NCBI GenBank assembly: GCA_965279655.1
Contig: OZ257255.1
Span: forward strand, 682,001 to 746,000
Source: SCTM01 sp965279655
GTDB taxonomy: Bacteria > Pseudomonadota > Alphaproteobacteria > Rhodospirillales > Rhodospirillaceae
Direction: 5' to 3'
Length of the DNA stretch: 64,000 nt
How positions within the stretch are numbered: the first letter of the stretch is position 1; each line of letters starts with the position of its first letter. Positions 17,260-25,505 of this stretch are shown here, piece by piece. The notes beneath the pieces were generated by a model. The model had not been told where the DNA came from and did not search any database. It saw nothing but the letters and a program-made list of their open reading frames with translations. A program made the translations under genes and the position numbers.

Positions 17260-18411
17260 ATGCGCGGGCTCCTCATCGCGGTTGCACTTCTTGCCGGTCA
17301 CGCCGCGCACGCCGAAGACGGCCTCCCGCCGGAGATTCAAGTAAGGAAGGTCGGTGCCGGTGTCGTGTTCACCGACCAGAAGGGCATGTCACTCTACACA
17401 TCCGCCCGCGACGATGTCGGCGTGTCGAACTGCAAGGCTGGCTGCATCGATGTGTGGCCGGCGGTGCTTGCCGCCGACTCGAACGCGAAAGTCGCACCGC
17501 AGTGGACGCTCATCGAGCGTTCCAACGGCAAGCAATGGGCCTACAAGGGCCAGGCGCTCTACAGCTACGTGAAGGACGCGGCCCCCGGCACATCGTTCGG
17601 CGACGGCCTGGGCGAGGCGTGGTTCGTCGCCGGCCAGGACATGGCGACGCCGCCGGAGATCGGTATCGGCCGCAGCTTCCTCGGCCGCGTGCTGATCGAT
17701 GCTCACGACATGACCCTCTATACTGTCGACGGCGACAAGCTGAAGCCGCGTGAGGTGGCAGACGCCTCCGCCAAGACTGCCGGCCTGTTCAGCCTGAGTT
17801 CCGCCTGCACCAAGGCGTGCCTCGCGACATGGAAGCCCGTAAACGCGCCCGCCGTCGCCATGTCCAAGGGCGACTGGTCCGTCGTCGTGCGTGAAGACGG
17901 CTCGCGCCAGTGGGCCTATCAGGGCAAGCCGCTCTATTCCTACTCCGGCGACCTCGCGGTGACAGAGACCCGCGGCGAAGGTAAAGACCGCATCTGGCAT
18001 GCCGCCGTGGTCGAGCCGGCCCCGCCGGTGCCGTCCTGGGTGACCTACGAAGCCTCCGATGCCGGCGAACTGCTCGCCAACGAGAAGGGCTTCACCATCT
18101 ATGCCTTCACGGAAGCCGCCAACAAGGCGCGCCGTTCGAACCTCGGTGCGCCGGCAACCTGCGACGAGGAATGCATCAAGACCTATTGGCAGCCCGTGCT
18201 CGCCTCTGCCGCCGACAAGCCGATCGGCAACTGGTGGATCGTGAAGACCGAGGACGGCAAGCTGCAGTGGGCCTACAAAGGCGAGACGATCTACACCCAC
18301 AGCCGCGACAAGAAGCGCGGCGACATCATGGGCACCCGTTTCACCGGCAGCAAGGCGTGGCACACGCTCATGCGCTCCGGCCAGAAGATGCAGGGCATGG
18401 GCGGGAACTAA
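17260..18411 (+). CDS. Secreted protein with three PF03640-type repeats
   Basis: 383 residues from ATG 17260 (MRGLLIAVALLAGHAAHAED), 2 bases after the previous stop; the longer frame back to 16666 lies inside the DUF1552 gene and is rejected. After a signal peptide there are three similar modules. Each has a (S/T)(L/I)Y segment, a Cys pair (SNCKAGCIDVWP, SACTKACLATWKP, ATCDEECIKTYWQP) and a close WAYKGQALYSY / WAYQGKPLYSY / WAYKGETIYTH. This matches the secreted repeat of PF03640. It is the last gene of the cluster. Function is unknown; the paired Cys suggest disulfide or redox chemistry. Confidence 0.88.
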   Translation: MRGLLIAVALLAGHAAHAEDGLPPEIQVRKVGAGVVFTDQKGMSLYTSARDDVGVSNCKAGCIDVWPAVLAADSNAKVAPQWTLIERSNGKQWAYKGQALYSYVKDAAPGTSFGDGLGEAWFVAGQDMATPPEIGIGRSFLGRVLIDAHDMTLYTVDGDKLKPREVADASAKTAGLFSLSSACTKACLATWKPVNAPAVAMSKGDWSVVVREDGSRQWAYQGKPLYSYSGDLAVTETRGEGKDRIWHAAVVEPAPPVPSWVTYEASDAGELLANEKGFTIYAFTEAANKARRSNLGAPATCDEECIKTYWQPVLASAADKPIGNWWIVKTEDGKLQWAYKGETIYTHSRDKKRGDIMGTRFTGSKAWHTLMRSGQKMQGMGGN

Positions 18412-18414
18412 CCG

Positions 18415-19431
18415 TTACTTCGTCAGCGGAAGGACGTGTTCGCGCATCGCCGCGACGAACTGTTCGGCGTGTGTGAAACAGGCAAAGTGTCCCCCGTCGA
18501 TGGCAACGAACGCCTTTCGGGGCGCGCGCATGTCATCGACATAATCCTTCACCGAATCAAACCCCGAAATGTGGTCCTCGCGTCCTTGGATGACGAACGT
18601 CGGGATCTGCATCTCGAGCCCGAGCCTGCGCAGGTCTCGAGTCATGATTTCCCCGCTCAGCTTCGAGGCGCTGAAGCGCGTGCCCTCGGTCCAATCGGTC
18701 ACGTCGTTCTTCCCCGCCTGCGGTTTGCCGCCGGTGAATTCCGCGATCATTTTTGCGTAGGGCAGGTCCGGCGGCGACATGGTCCACTTCTTCGACGCCG
18801 TCACTTCCGCCAGCACCCTATGCTCTGTCGGCAATGTCGCCGCGGTGTCGAGGACTTTGAGCGCGATTTGGTCGCCTTCTGCGGTCGCTTGCTGTCGCGC
18901 CCAGGCGACGCGCTCCTTCAGGGTGGCTGCGAAGCTGACAAATTGCCCCGTTCCCACGAAGGCATGAAAGAGATCCGGCCGCTTCTTGGCGACATGCATG
19001 CCGAGGAAAGAGCCCCAGGATTGTCCCACAAGAATCAGCTTTCGTTGCGATAGGCGCGCGCGAATAAGGGTCGCGAGTTCGATGGCATCGCTCGCTATTC
19101 GCGCCAAAGTCATTTCCGGCGTCAATGCGCCGTTGCGCCCATAGGTCTTGCCGGAGCCGCGTTGGTCCCAGTTGACGATCGTAAAGTCTTGCTCCCACGG
19201 CAGGAACTGCGTGAGGAACGGCGATTGCGCCTCGCCTGGGCCGCCGTGCAGATACAGGACGACCGGGTTGCTTGCTACACGACCTTGGATGCCAATCCAT
19301 TGGTCGAGGTCGCCGATGCGTACGAACGCGGAGTCGTCGATCGGGTTGCCGGCGGCGATCGATGGTCGGGCCATCGAGATTGCGCCGCCGGCGGCCAGAC
19401 GAACGGAGGTGCGGCGCGAGACCGGAAGCAT
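18415..19431 (-). CDS. Proline-iminopeptidase-like alpha/beta hydrolase, secreted
   Basis: 338 residues; SD GGGGGATAA precedes ATG 19431. The N-terminus (SRRTSVRLAAGGAISMARPSIA) is an export signal, possibly Tat. Family motifs are LYLHGGPGEA (oxyanion loop), NWDQRGSGKTYG and the nucleophile elbow GQSWGSFLG, all typical of S33 prolyl-aminopeptidase-like hydrolases; the acid is in QGREDHISG and the His in DGGHFACF. It therefore has a full Ser-Asp-His triad, unlike the four other alpha/beta hydrolases nearby. Substrate unknown. It converges on the PF03640 gene with a 3-base gap. Confidence 0.88.
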   Translation of the reverse strand: MLPVSRRTSVRLAAGGAISMARPSIAAGNPIDDSAFVRIGDLDQWIGIQGRVASNPVVLYLHGGPGEAQSPFLTQFLPWEQDFTIVNWDQRGSGKTYGRNGALTPEMTLARIASDAIELATLIRARLSQRKLILVGQSWGSFLGMHVAKKRPDLFHAFVGTGQFVSFAATLKERVAWARQQATAEGDQIALKVLDTAATLPTEHRVLAEVTASKKWTMSPPDLPYAKMIAEFTGGKPQAGKNDVTDWTEGTRFSASKLSGEIMTRDLRRLGLEMQIPTFVIQGREDHISGFDSVKDYVDDMRAPRKAFVAIDGGHFACFTHAEQFVAAMREHVLPLTK

Positions 19432-19450
19432 TTATCCCCCCAGGCTACGA

Positions 19451-19480
19451 AAACGGCGCCACATCGCTGCGGCGCCGTTT
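19451..19480. terminator. Rho-independent terminator, copy 1 of a duplicated pair
   Basis: Arms AAACGGCGCC (19451-19460) and GGCGCCGTTT (19471-19480). It ends the VOC gene at 19501-20649 on the minus strand. Apart from one base it is the same hairpin as 20688-20717, which follows the paralogous VOC gene. Confidence 0.85.
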
Positions 19481-19500
19481 ACCTTACGCGCTTGGCCGAT

Positions 19501-20649
19501 TTACTTCGACGGCGATTCCTGGATGAAGGTGGCGATCGTGCCGTCCGGGTCGCGGACCATCATTTCCATGATGCCCGTTCCTTTGACGGGTGCCGGCGCC
19601 GTCAGCACCTGGAAGCCGCCATCCTTGTACTTCTTATGCAGGCCCTGGATGTCGTTGGTCACCAGCGTGAGGCCGCGATCGCCGACTTGCGGCACCGGTG
19701 CCTTGTTGGGCTCACGGAATTTCACCTTCTCGAGATAAAGCTGGTATATGCCGATCCGGCCGTTGCCGACATCGCCGGGCATCGCAATCACCGCCCATTG
19801 CTCCAGGCCGTGGACGTTCTTGATCCGGTTGATGCCCACACCCTTCAAGTAATTGCTCATGAGCTGCGTCAGGCCCAGCGTGTCGCGGTAGAACTTGAGC
19901 GACGCGTCGCGATCGCGGCCAAAGGTCGTGGTGCGGTTCATCGGCGCGATCCGATAACCGGGTTGGACGCCTTGATCTACCGATTTGGCGACGAAGCGCG
20001 GCATGCGGGATTCGTTGAACGAGTCCGCGGCCGTGCCCATCACCTCAGGTTTGCGATCGGGGATCTTGGCGGTTTTCGCCTCGGGGGAATCCTTGCGGAT
20101 GCCGCCCTGGAGCAGGTTCACGAGAAAGCCGTCGGAATCGCGGAACTGCATCTCGACGCTCTGCACGAGATTGTCGGGATTTTCCATCAGCGTGACAGGC
20201 GGCGACAGCACGATATAGCCCGCCTTCTTGACTTCATCGTTGATGTTCCAGATGTCCTTGGTGGCCCACACGGTCGCGACGTCCCCCGTATGCCCGAAAT
20301 CTTCCAGGAACGGCGTCATCACCGGTTCCTTCTGACCCTTGATTTCGTAGAGCGCGAGATTGCCTTCAACCGGATTGCCGGCCGTGAGAACGACTTCGCG
20401 CACCGTCACGTCGGTGTTGAGGTTGTGGGCTTTCGGGTCCCACGGTCCGTCCGATACGACCTTCAGTTTGAGGATGTCGCGGTACAGCTTCAGCGCCGTA
20501 TCGATATTGCGCACGTACAAGTTCCCGCGATACAGCGGCGCGATCACTTGGCCGCTTTGGACTTTCGGCAGCGTAGGTGTCGCGGTCTGGGCGTGCGCCG
20601 CGAACGGCAACATCAGTCCCATGGCAATCACGGCGGCGAATTTCTTCAT
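19501..20649 (-). CDS. Secreted VOC (glyoxalase/bleomycin-resistance fold) protein, copy A
   Basis: 382 residues from ATG 20649 (MKKFAAVIAMGLMLPFAAHA); the frame continues much further upstream through the terminator but that part is non-coding. A Sec signal is followed by two VOC halves: LYVRNIDTALKLYRDILKLK and TTTFGRDRDASLKFYRDTLGL, with DSDGFLVNLLQGG and DPDGTIATFIQE at the ends of the halves. Metal-dependent VOC members include dioxygenases, glyoxalases and isomerases, but the metal ligands were not assigned and periplasmic VOC proteins are unusual. It is about two-thirds identical to the next gene, which arose by tandem duplication including the terminator. Confidence 0.88.
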   Translation of the reverse strand: MKKFAAVIAMGLMLPFAAHAQTATPTLPKVQSGQVIAPLYRGNLYVRNIDTALKLYRDILKLKVVSDGPWDPKAHNLNTDVTVREVVLTAGNPVEGNLALYEIKGQKEPVMTPFLEDFGHTGDVATVWATKDIWNINDEVKKAGYIVLSPPVTLMENPDNLVQSVEMQFRDSDGFLVNLLQGGIRKDSPEAKTAKIPDRKPEVMGTAADSFNESRMPRFVAKSVDQGVQPGYRIAPMNRTTTFGRDRDASLKFYRDTLGLTQLMSNYLKGVGINRIKNVHGLEQWAVIAMPGDVGNGRIGIYQLYLEKVKFREPNKAPVPQVGDRGLTLVTNDIQGLHKKYKDGGFQVLTAPAPVKGTGIMEMMVRDPDGTIATFIQESPSK

Positions 20650-20687
20650 GCGATCCTCGCTAGGCATTGGGGGCTTGGCATCACCTA

Positions 20688-20717
20688 AAACGGCGCCGCA
20701 TCGCTGCGGCGCCGTTT
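20688..20717. terminator. Rho-independent terminator, copy 2
   Basis: A 13-bp stem (AAACGGCGCCGCA and TGCGGCGCCGTTT) with a TCGC loop, following the VOC gene at 20739-21878 on the minus strand. It is 30 of 31 bases identical to the hairpin at 19450-19480. Confidence 0.88.
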
Positions 20718-20738
20718 GTGTCTCAGAGGCTCTGCGAC

Positions 20739-21878
20739 TTATTTCACCGGTCCTTCTTGACGGAACACCGCGATCGTCCCATCCGGGTCGCGGATCATCA
20801 TCTCCGTTTTGCCGGTGGACTTCACCACCATCGGCGCCACGAGTACCTGGAAGCCCGCATCCTTGTACTTCTTGTGCAGGCCCTGGATGTCGCTGGTGAA
20901 CAGCAGCAATCCGCGGTCGCCCACCACCGGCACCGGCGACTTCACCGGCGGGCGGAACGTCACCTTCTCCTTGTAGAGCTGGTACACGCCGATATTGCCG
21001 TTCTGGGAATCGCCCATCATCAGGATCACGGCCCACTGTTCGAGATCGTGGACGTTCTTGATGCGGTTGATGCCGATGCCCTTCCAGTAATTGCTCATCA
21101 GCTGGTTCGTGCCGGGAATGTCGCGGTAGAACTGCAGCGACTTGTCGCGGTCGCGGCCGAAGGTCGTCGTGCGGTTCATCGGCGTCAGGCGCTGGCCCTC
21201 ATACACCGGCTCCGGCTTGGCCTTGCTTTCGAAGCGCGGGATGCGCGCTTCCGATGAGGTGTTCTCACGCGTGCCCATCACCTCCGGCTTCTGCGGCGGG
21301 ATCACAGCCGTCTTCGCTTCCGGCGAGTCTTTCCGGATACCGCCCTGGAGGATGTTCACCAGGAAGCCGTCTGAGTCGCGGAACTGCATTTCCACGCTCT
21401 GCACCAGCATGTCCGGGTTTTCCAGCAGCGTCACCGGCGGCGACAACACGATGTAGCCCGCCTTCTTCAATTCGTCGTTGATGTTCCAGATGTCCTTCGT
21501 GGTCCACACGGTCGCCACGTCGCCCGTATGCCCGAAGTCCTCCAGGAACGGCTTCATCACCGGTTCCTTCTGGCCCTTGATCTCATAGAGCGCGAGATTG
21601 CCCAGCTGCGAATTGCCGGCGGTGAGAACGATCTGGCGTACCTTCACGTCGGTGTTGAGGCCGTGCTCTTTCGGATCCCAATCCCGATCCGACACGACCC
21701 GCAGCTTGAGGATGTCGCGATACAACTTCAGCGCCTTGTCGGCATCGCGCACGTACAACTCGGCGCGGTTCAAGGGCAGCAGCACTTGCCCCGGCTGGTA
21801 CTTGGGCTCGATTTGAGCGGCGGACGCGGCCAGCGGCAGCATCAGGCCCAGCGCAATCACTGCGGCGAATGTCTTCAC
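20739..21878 (-). CDS. Secreted VOC-fold protein, copy B
   Basis: 379 residues from GTG 21878 (read as M; VKTFAAVIALGLMLPLAASA). The GTG is preferred over ATG 21896 because AGGGAGG lies 5-6 bases upstream of it and its product aligns with the MKKFAAVIAMG start of copy A. The two-half VOC layout is kept: LYVRDADKALKLYRDILKLR and TTTFGRDRDKSLQFYRDIPG. The second half ends MMIRDPDGTIAVFRQEG. Almost every feature of copy A is present, so both are likely functional. It is probably transcribed from its own promoter in the short gap up to 22002, with copy A below it behind the terminator. Confidence 0.88.
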   Translation of the reverse strand: MKTFAAVIALGLMLPLAASAAQIEPKYQPGQVLLPLNRAELYVRDADKALKLYRDILKLRVVSDRDWDPKEHGLNTDVKVRQIVLTAGNSQLGNLALYEIKGQKEPVMKPFLEDFGHTGDVATVWTTKDIWNINDELKKAGYIVLSPPVTLLENPDMLVQSVEMQFRDSDGFLVNILQGGIRKDSPEAKTAVIPPQKPEVMGTRENTSSEARIPRFESKAKPEPVYEGQRLTPMNRTTTFGRDRDKSLQFYRDIPGTNQLMSNYWKGIGINRIKNVHDLEQWAVILMMGDSQNGNIGVYQLYKEKVTFRPPVKSPVPVVGDRGLLLFTSDIQGLHKKYKDAGFQVLVAPMVVKSTGKTEMMIRDPDGTIAVFRQEGPVK

Positions 21879-22002
21879 GCGTTCCTCCCTGAACATGGAA
21901 CGGCAAGCCTAGCACGCCCTCACAGGCGCGCGAGCGGCGTTCCAAGGAACTTGCCCACAGGTTGAGATATGCCGATCCGGCAGACCTTTATGCACAAAGT
22001 AA

Positions 22003-22032
22003 AACGGGCGCGCCCGGCAGGACGCGCCCGTT
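22003..22032. terminator. Rho-independent terminator
   Basis: Arms AACGGGCGCG and CGCGCCCGTT form a 10-bp stem with a 10-base loop. On the minus strand the stem is followed by TTTTA, so it ends the nitrilase-fold gene at 22055. Confidence 0.82.
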
Positions 22033-22054
22033 GATGTCTTCGCGGTCGAACGCG

Positions 22055-23110
22055 CTATTTCTTGTACAGGTCGGTGTAGAGGTTCCAGGCCGGGGTGGTG
22101 GTGCGGGCATACTTGGCCTTGGCGTCGTCGATGTCCGCGAGGTTGATCTCGGCGATCGCCGCGCCCTCTTCCGTGCCGCCCTTCTGGGCGAGGATTTTTC
22201 CGGTCGGCCCGACGACTGTGGAATAGCCGGCCCGCTGGAGAATCTCACCCGGCTTCGGCCCGATGAAGCGCGAGTTCGTGCCCGTCACCAGGAACGTGTG
22301 AGTCTGGTAGCCGATCGCCTGCTTGATGGCGAGCCAGGGGATGTCGTCGCCTTCCAGGCTTGTGTGCACGATGATGTCCGCGCCCTTCTTGGCCAGATTG
22401 CGCGACACTTCCAGTACTTCCGCTTCGCCTTCGACGTAACAGCCCAGCGTGCCGATCGGTGTCTTCACCACCGGCATGATGGAATCCGGCCCGAACACCT
22501 TCTTGTAATCCTCCGCCACGTCGCGGATGTAGAACATCTCCGGCGCGCTCGGCGCCTGGGTCTTGGGCGAACGCAGCACCAGGCCGTTCGGCCCCATGAT
22601 GAAGCCGGTGTGGAAGAACTTGCCCGGCATCTTCGCCGACTTTTCCTGCGTGCTGGTCGAGACGTAGCAGTTATGGCGTTTGCACGCCGCGACCACGGGC
22701 GCGAACACCGACTTCTGGAGCGGTTCTGCTTCCAGATCGACCGCGACGCCGGAGATCGGAAGTCCCGACGCGGCGCGATTGGCCGACGTCAACGCCAGCA
22801 CGCCGAACACGATCAGTTGCGGCTTCGGGCCGGGGCCCTTCATCAGCTTCTCGATCTCTTCGACCATGATCTCGGCGTTCTTCGTGCGTGCGGCGGCGAG
22901 GCCCTCGGGGTTCGGCGGCACGATCACCGGCACGCGCAGCGCGGCCACAACCACCTTCTGATCCGGTCGACGCGGCGGAGCAGGGCGGGCGCCCGGGGCT
23001 GCCACGGGTTCCGCGGCGCCTGCCGATCCCATGCCCGCTGCCATCAATCCACCGGCCGCAGGCGCACCCAGCACGAAGCCCCGACGTCCCATTTCCTGTT
23101 CCTTGCTCAT
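22055..23110 (-). CDS. Tat-exported carbon-nitrogen hydrolase (nitrilase superfamily), catalytic Glu not evident
   Basis: 351 residues from ATG 23110 (MSKEQEMGRRGFVLGAPAAG), preceded by GGGGAG; the N-terminus is a Tat-like signal. Nitrilase-superfamily segments are clear: TGFIMGPNGLVLRSPKT supplies the probable catalytic Lys, and IGTLGCYVEGEAEVLEVSR the catalytic Cys. However the usual FPE motif carrying the catalytic Glu reads LIVFGVLALTS here. Nitrilase enzymes normally need Glu-Lys-Cys, so this may be a pseudoenzyme, or use another acid. A DIIVHTSLEGDDIPWL segment and C-terminal EEGAAIAEINLADI fit the fold. Its substrate (amide, nitrile or carbamoyl) is unknown. Confidence 0.86.
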   Translation of the reverse strand: MSKEQEMGRRGFVLGAPAAGGLMAAGMGSAGAAEPVAAPGARPAPPRRPDQKVVVAALRVPVIVPPNPEGLAAARTKNAEIMVEEIEKLMKGPGPKPQLIVFGVLALTSANRAASGLPISGVAVDLEAEPLQKSVFAPVVAACKRHNCYVSTSTQEKSAKMPGKFFHTGFIMGPNGLVLRSPKTQAPSAPEMFYIRDVAEDYKKVFGPDSIMPVVKTPIGTLGCYVEGEAEVLEVSRNLAKKGADIIVHTSLEGDDIPWLAIKQAIGYQTHTFLVTGTNSRFIGPKPGEILQRAGYSTVVGPTGKILAQKGGTEEGAAIAEINLADIDDAKAKYARTTTPAWNLYTDLYKK

Positions 23111-23274
23111 GCTCGCGTCTCCCCTAGGTAGCACCATCATAAGAGGCCCACGTTGCCACGATTCCGGGCGGTCCGACGATCCCGGACAGGGGTGGCTCAC
23201 ATAGCGGACAGGGAAGGGCCCATTTTGGGCCGTGTGGCGCTAGGATGTGGCATCAGTTCTAGGGAGGAACAGCC

Positions 23275-24234
23275 ATGACGGATGACAGGACGGGCGACAG
23301 CGCAGGCGTTTCACGCCGAACAGTCTTATCCGCGACTAGCGGCCTTGCCGGCGCCGTGCTCGGCGAGGCCCAAGCGGCTACTCCGCCGACGAACCAGCTT
23401 CCCTTGGTGGATCGCGCATTCGTGAGGATCAGGGAAGGCCTCGTCCACTATCGGCACATCGAGCCGGCGACCAAAACCAAGGCACTGCCGCTCTACCTCC
23501 ATCACGCCAATCCCGGCTCGTCGCGGGGATACGAATCGTTGATGTCGCAACTCGTCCGCGGCCGCCGCTGCATTGCGCCTGACACGCTGGGGTATGGTGA
23601 CTCTCCCGCGCCGGAAGGCGATCAGCCAGAAATCCCGTATTTCGCCGACAGCGTGGTGCGCATCCTCGACGCGCTCAAGATCGACAAGGTCGACTACTAC
23701 GGCGCCCATACCGGCGCCCACGTCGGCACCGAGCTCGCGCTGCGCCATCCCGACCGTGTGCGCCGCGTCATCTTTGACGGCGTCACCGTGCGCACGCCGG
23801 AAATTCGCGCATGGCTGCTTGCGAACTATGCGCCACAGATCGTGCCTGACGACCATGGTGGCCAGCTCCACTGGGCATGGCTTTTCGTGCGCGACATGTC
23901 GCAATATTTTCCATGGTTCGCGCGCGACCGCGACCACCGCACCGGCAACAACATTCCCTCGGCGCAGCAGCTCCATAACTCGTCAGTAGAAGTGCTGAAG
24001 TCGCTCTCGACCTATCACTTGGTCTATCGGGCCGTGTACCGCCACGATATCGGTGCGCGCTTGCCACTGCTCAAGCACCCGGTGATGTGCCTGGCAAAGG
24101 AATCAGACCCAAACGTTGTCGAACTCGACAACGCCGCGTCGAAAATCCCCGGCGTCAAAAAAGTCCGCATCGCCCGTGGCGCGGCGGTGGTCGAAGAGAC
24201 GGCGCGGATCGTGGAAGAGTTCCTGAACGCGTAG
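23275..24234 (+). CDS. Exported alpha/beta hydrolase with GAHTG elbow
   Basis: 319 residues; AGGGAGGAACAG precedes the ATG. The N-terminus is Tat-like (VSRRTVLSATSGLAGAVLG, AQA cleavage). The fold is clear from APDTLGYGDSPAPEG, DYYGAHTGAHVGTELALRHPDRVRRVIFDG and CLAKESDPNVVE. The position of the nucleophilic Ser is His145 (GAHTG instead of GxSxG). The C-terminal segment where the catalytic His usually lies reads RIARGAAVVEETARIVEEF and has no His. A classical esterase mechanism therefore looks unlikely. Its three relatives at 24308, 28171 and 40919 share the GxHTG elbow. It converges on 24308-25201. Confidence 0.88.
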   Translation: MTDDRTGDSAGVSRRTVLSATSGLAGAVLGEAQAATPPTNQLPLVDRAFVRIREGLVHYRHIEPATKTKALPLYLHHANPGSSRGYESLMSQLVRGRRCIAPDTLGYGDSPAPEGDQPEIPYFADSVVRILDALKIDKVDYYGAHTGAHVGTELALRHPDRVRRVIFDGVTVRTPEIRAWLLANYAPQIVPDDHGGQLHWAWLFVRDMSQYFPWFARDRDHRTGNNIPSAQQLHNSSVEVLKSLSTYHLVYRAVYRHDIGARLPLLKHPVMCLAKESDPNVVELDNAASKIPGVKKVRIARGAAVVEETARIVEEFLNA

Positions 24235-24307
24235 GGCAGGGCACTCCCTCGCCCCCGGACTAACTGTCACCGCGGCCTTCGTGGGGAAGACGAATAGTGG
24301 ACGTCGC

Positions 24308-25201
24308 TCAGGTGTCGAGGAACTCCCTCACCACGTTCGCCATCTCAACCGTGTGGATGTCCATGTGCCCATGGGTCCATCCCGGGAAGTCGTGGATGCG
24401 GCCGTTCTGGATGTCGTTCTTCACGCGCGGCGTCTTCTCATAGACGTCGTCCTCGGGATTGAGGATCAGCACCGGCTGCTTCACTTGGCGCAGCATCGCG
24501 CCGACGTCGTAGTTGTAAGCCGCCTGGAAACCCCAGTTGCTCGTACGGTAATGCCGCATGCGGTCCAACTGCACATCGTAGTAGCGCTCCGGCGGCATGT
24601 CGCGGAACAGCCCTTGGCCTTGCGTGCGGAATCCCTTCAGCGTGCTGTCGAGCATCTGCTCGAAGGTCGGCGGCGGCGAGCCGACGCGCGCTTTCGCCGC
24701 GGCGCGTTCCTCCGGCGTGTAGTTCGGCGCGGAGATCGTCACAACCTTTCGGATGCGCTTGGGGTACTTCCGCGCGATCTCCACGCTCGTCAGCGATCCG
24801 GTGTGATAGCCGAACACGTCCACCACCTTCAGCTTCATCTCGTCCATGAACCGGATCATGGCGTCGGCGAAGTCGCCGATCTGCTGCGGCGAGGGCGGCG
24901 TATCCGATCCGCCGTAGCCCGGCGTGTCGGGCGCGACGGCGATGCGGTCCTTGCCGATTTCCTGGATCCAGGTCTCGTACACCGCGCCCGAGAGCGGGCT
25001 CGCGTGCAGACACATCATCGGTGTCTTGCTGCTCTTTGCCGGCTTGACGATGCGGTAGTGGATCTGGCCATAGGGCCCATCCACATAACCGCGTTTCAGG
25101 CCGGGGATCGACACGATGTCCGCTTGTGCGGGCGTTGCGGCAAGCGACGCAGCAGCGGCGCCGAGGAAAGTTTCGCGGCGGCTCAGTCTAATATCGGCCA
25201 T
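24308..25201 (-). CDS. Exported alpha/beta hydrolase with GYHTG elbow
   Basis: 297 residues from ATG 25201 (MADIRLSRRETFLGAAAAS), with GCAGGAGCAACC upstream; Tat-like signal ending AQA. Fold markers: MMCLHASPLSGAV, APDTPGYGGSDTPP, DVFGYHTGSLTSVEIARKYP and LILNPEDDVYE (acid). GWTHGHMDIHTVEMANVVREF keeps a His at the catalytic-His position. The nucleophile position is His133 (GYHTG). It is probably a periplasmic enzyme on an organic substrate, paralogous to 23275, 28171 and 40919. It overlaps the small ORF at 25188-25502 by 14 bases on the same strand. Confidence 0.88.
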   Translation of the reverse strand: MADIRLSRRETFLGAAAASLAATPAQADIVSIPGLKRGYVDGPYGQIHYRIVKPAKSSKTPMMCLHASPLSGAVYETWIQEIGKDRIAVAPDTPGYGGSDTPPSPQQIGDFADAMIRFMDEMKLKVVDVFGYHTGSLTSVEIARKYPKRIRKVVTISAPNYTPEERAAAKARVGSPPPTFEQMLDSTLKGFRTQGQGLFRDMPPERYYDVQLDRMRHYRTSNWGFQAAYNYDVGAMLRQVKQPVLILNPEDDVYEKTPRVKNDIQNGRIHDFPGWTHGHMDIHTVEMANVVREFLDT

Positions 25202-25502
25202 AGGTTGCTCCTGCCTGGGAACGCAATCTTTTGCTCTTGAGTTCGTGAAGGCGCGCCGCCGCCCAGAAGACGCTGAGCGCGGTGGGGATAACCAGAAGGG
25301 TCGAGACCCAAACGGACGCTATTAGGAGTTCGCCGTCAAAGCCCCCGGGCAGATGGAATGGTTGTCCCGAATGTCCGTTCCGGCCGGCGGACACGTGATA
25401 ATACAACGCCCCTATTTCGCTCAGGATGACTCCCAAGGAGAGGAAATCGACAGCTAGCTTACGATTGGCGTACGACACAACGGACCTTCGCTTTACGTGC
25501 AT
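25188..25502 (-). CDS. Possible small membrane protein
   Basis: 104 residues with two predicted membrane segments (FLSLGVILSEIGALYY and LLIASVWVSTLLVIPTAL) and a basic N-terminus. Codon use is less GC-rich at third positions than in neighbours, and no strong ribosome site is seen. Its end overlaps the start of the hydrolase gene. I recognise no family. If not real, 25202-25505 is a 304-base gap in which nothing else was recognised. Confidence 0.4.
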   Translation of the reverse strand: MHVKRRSVVSYANRKLAVDFLSLGVILSEIGALYYHVSAGRNGHSGQPFHLPGGFDGELLIASVWVSTLLVIPTALSVFWAAARLHELKSKRLRSQAGATYGRY

Positions 25503-25505
25503 CTG

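Noticed and set aside
20650..21036. Upstream extension of VOC copy A
   Set aside because: It runs through the terminator and into copy B; the signal peptide begins at ATG 20649.
24235..24307. Terminator between convergent hydrolases
   Set aside because: No convincing stem-loop with a T-run was found.
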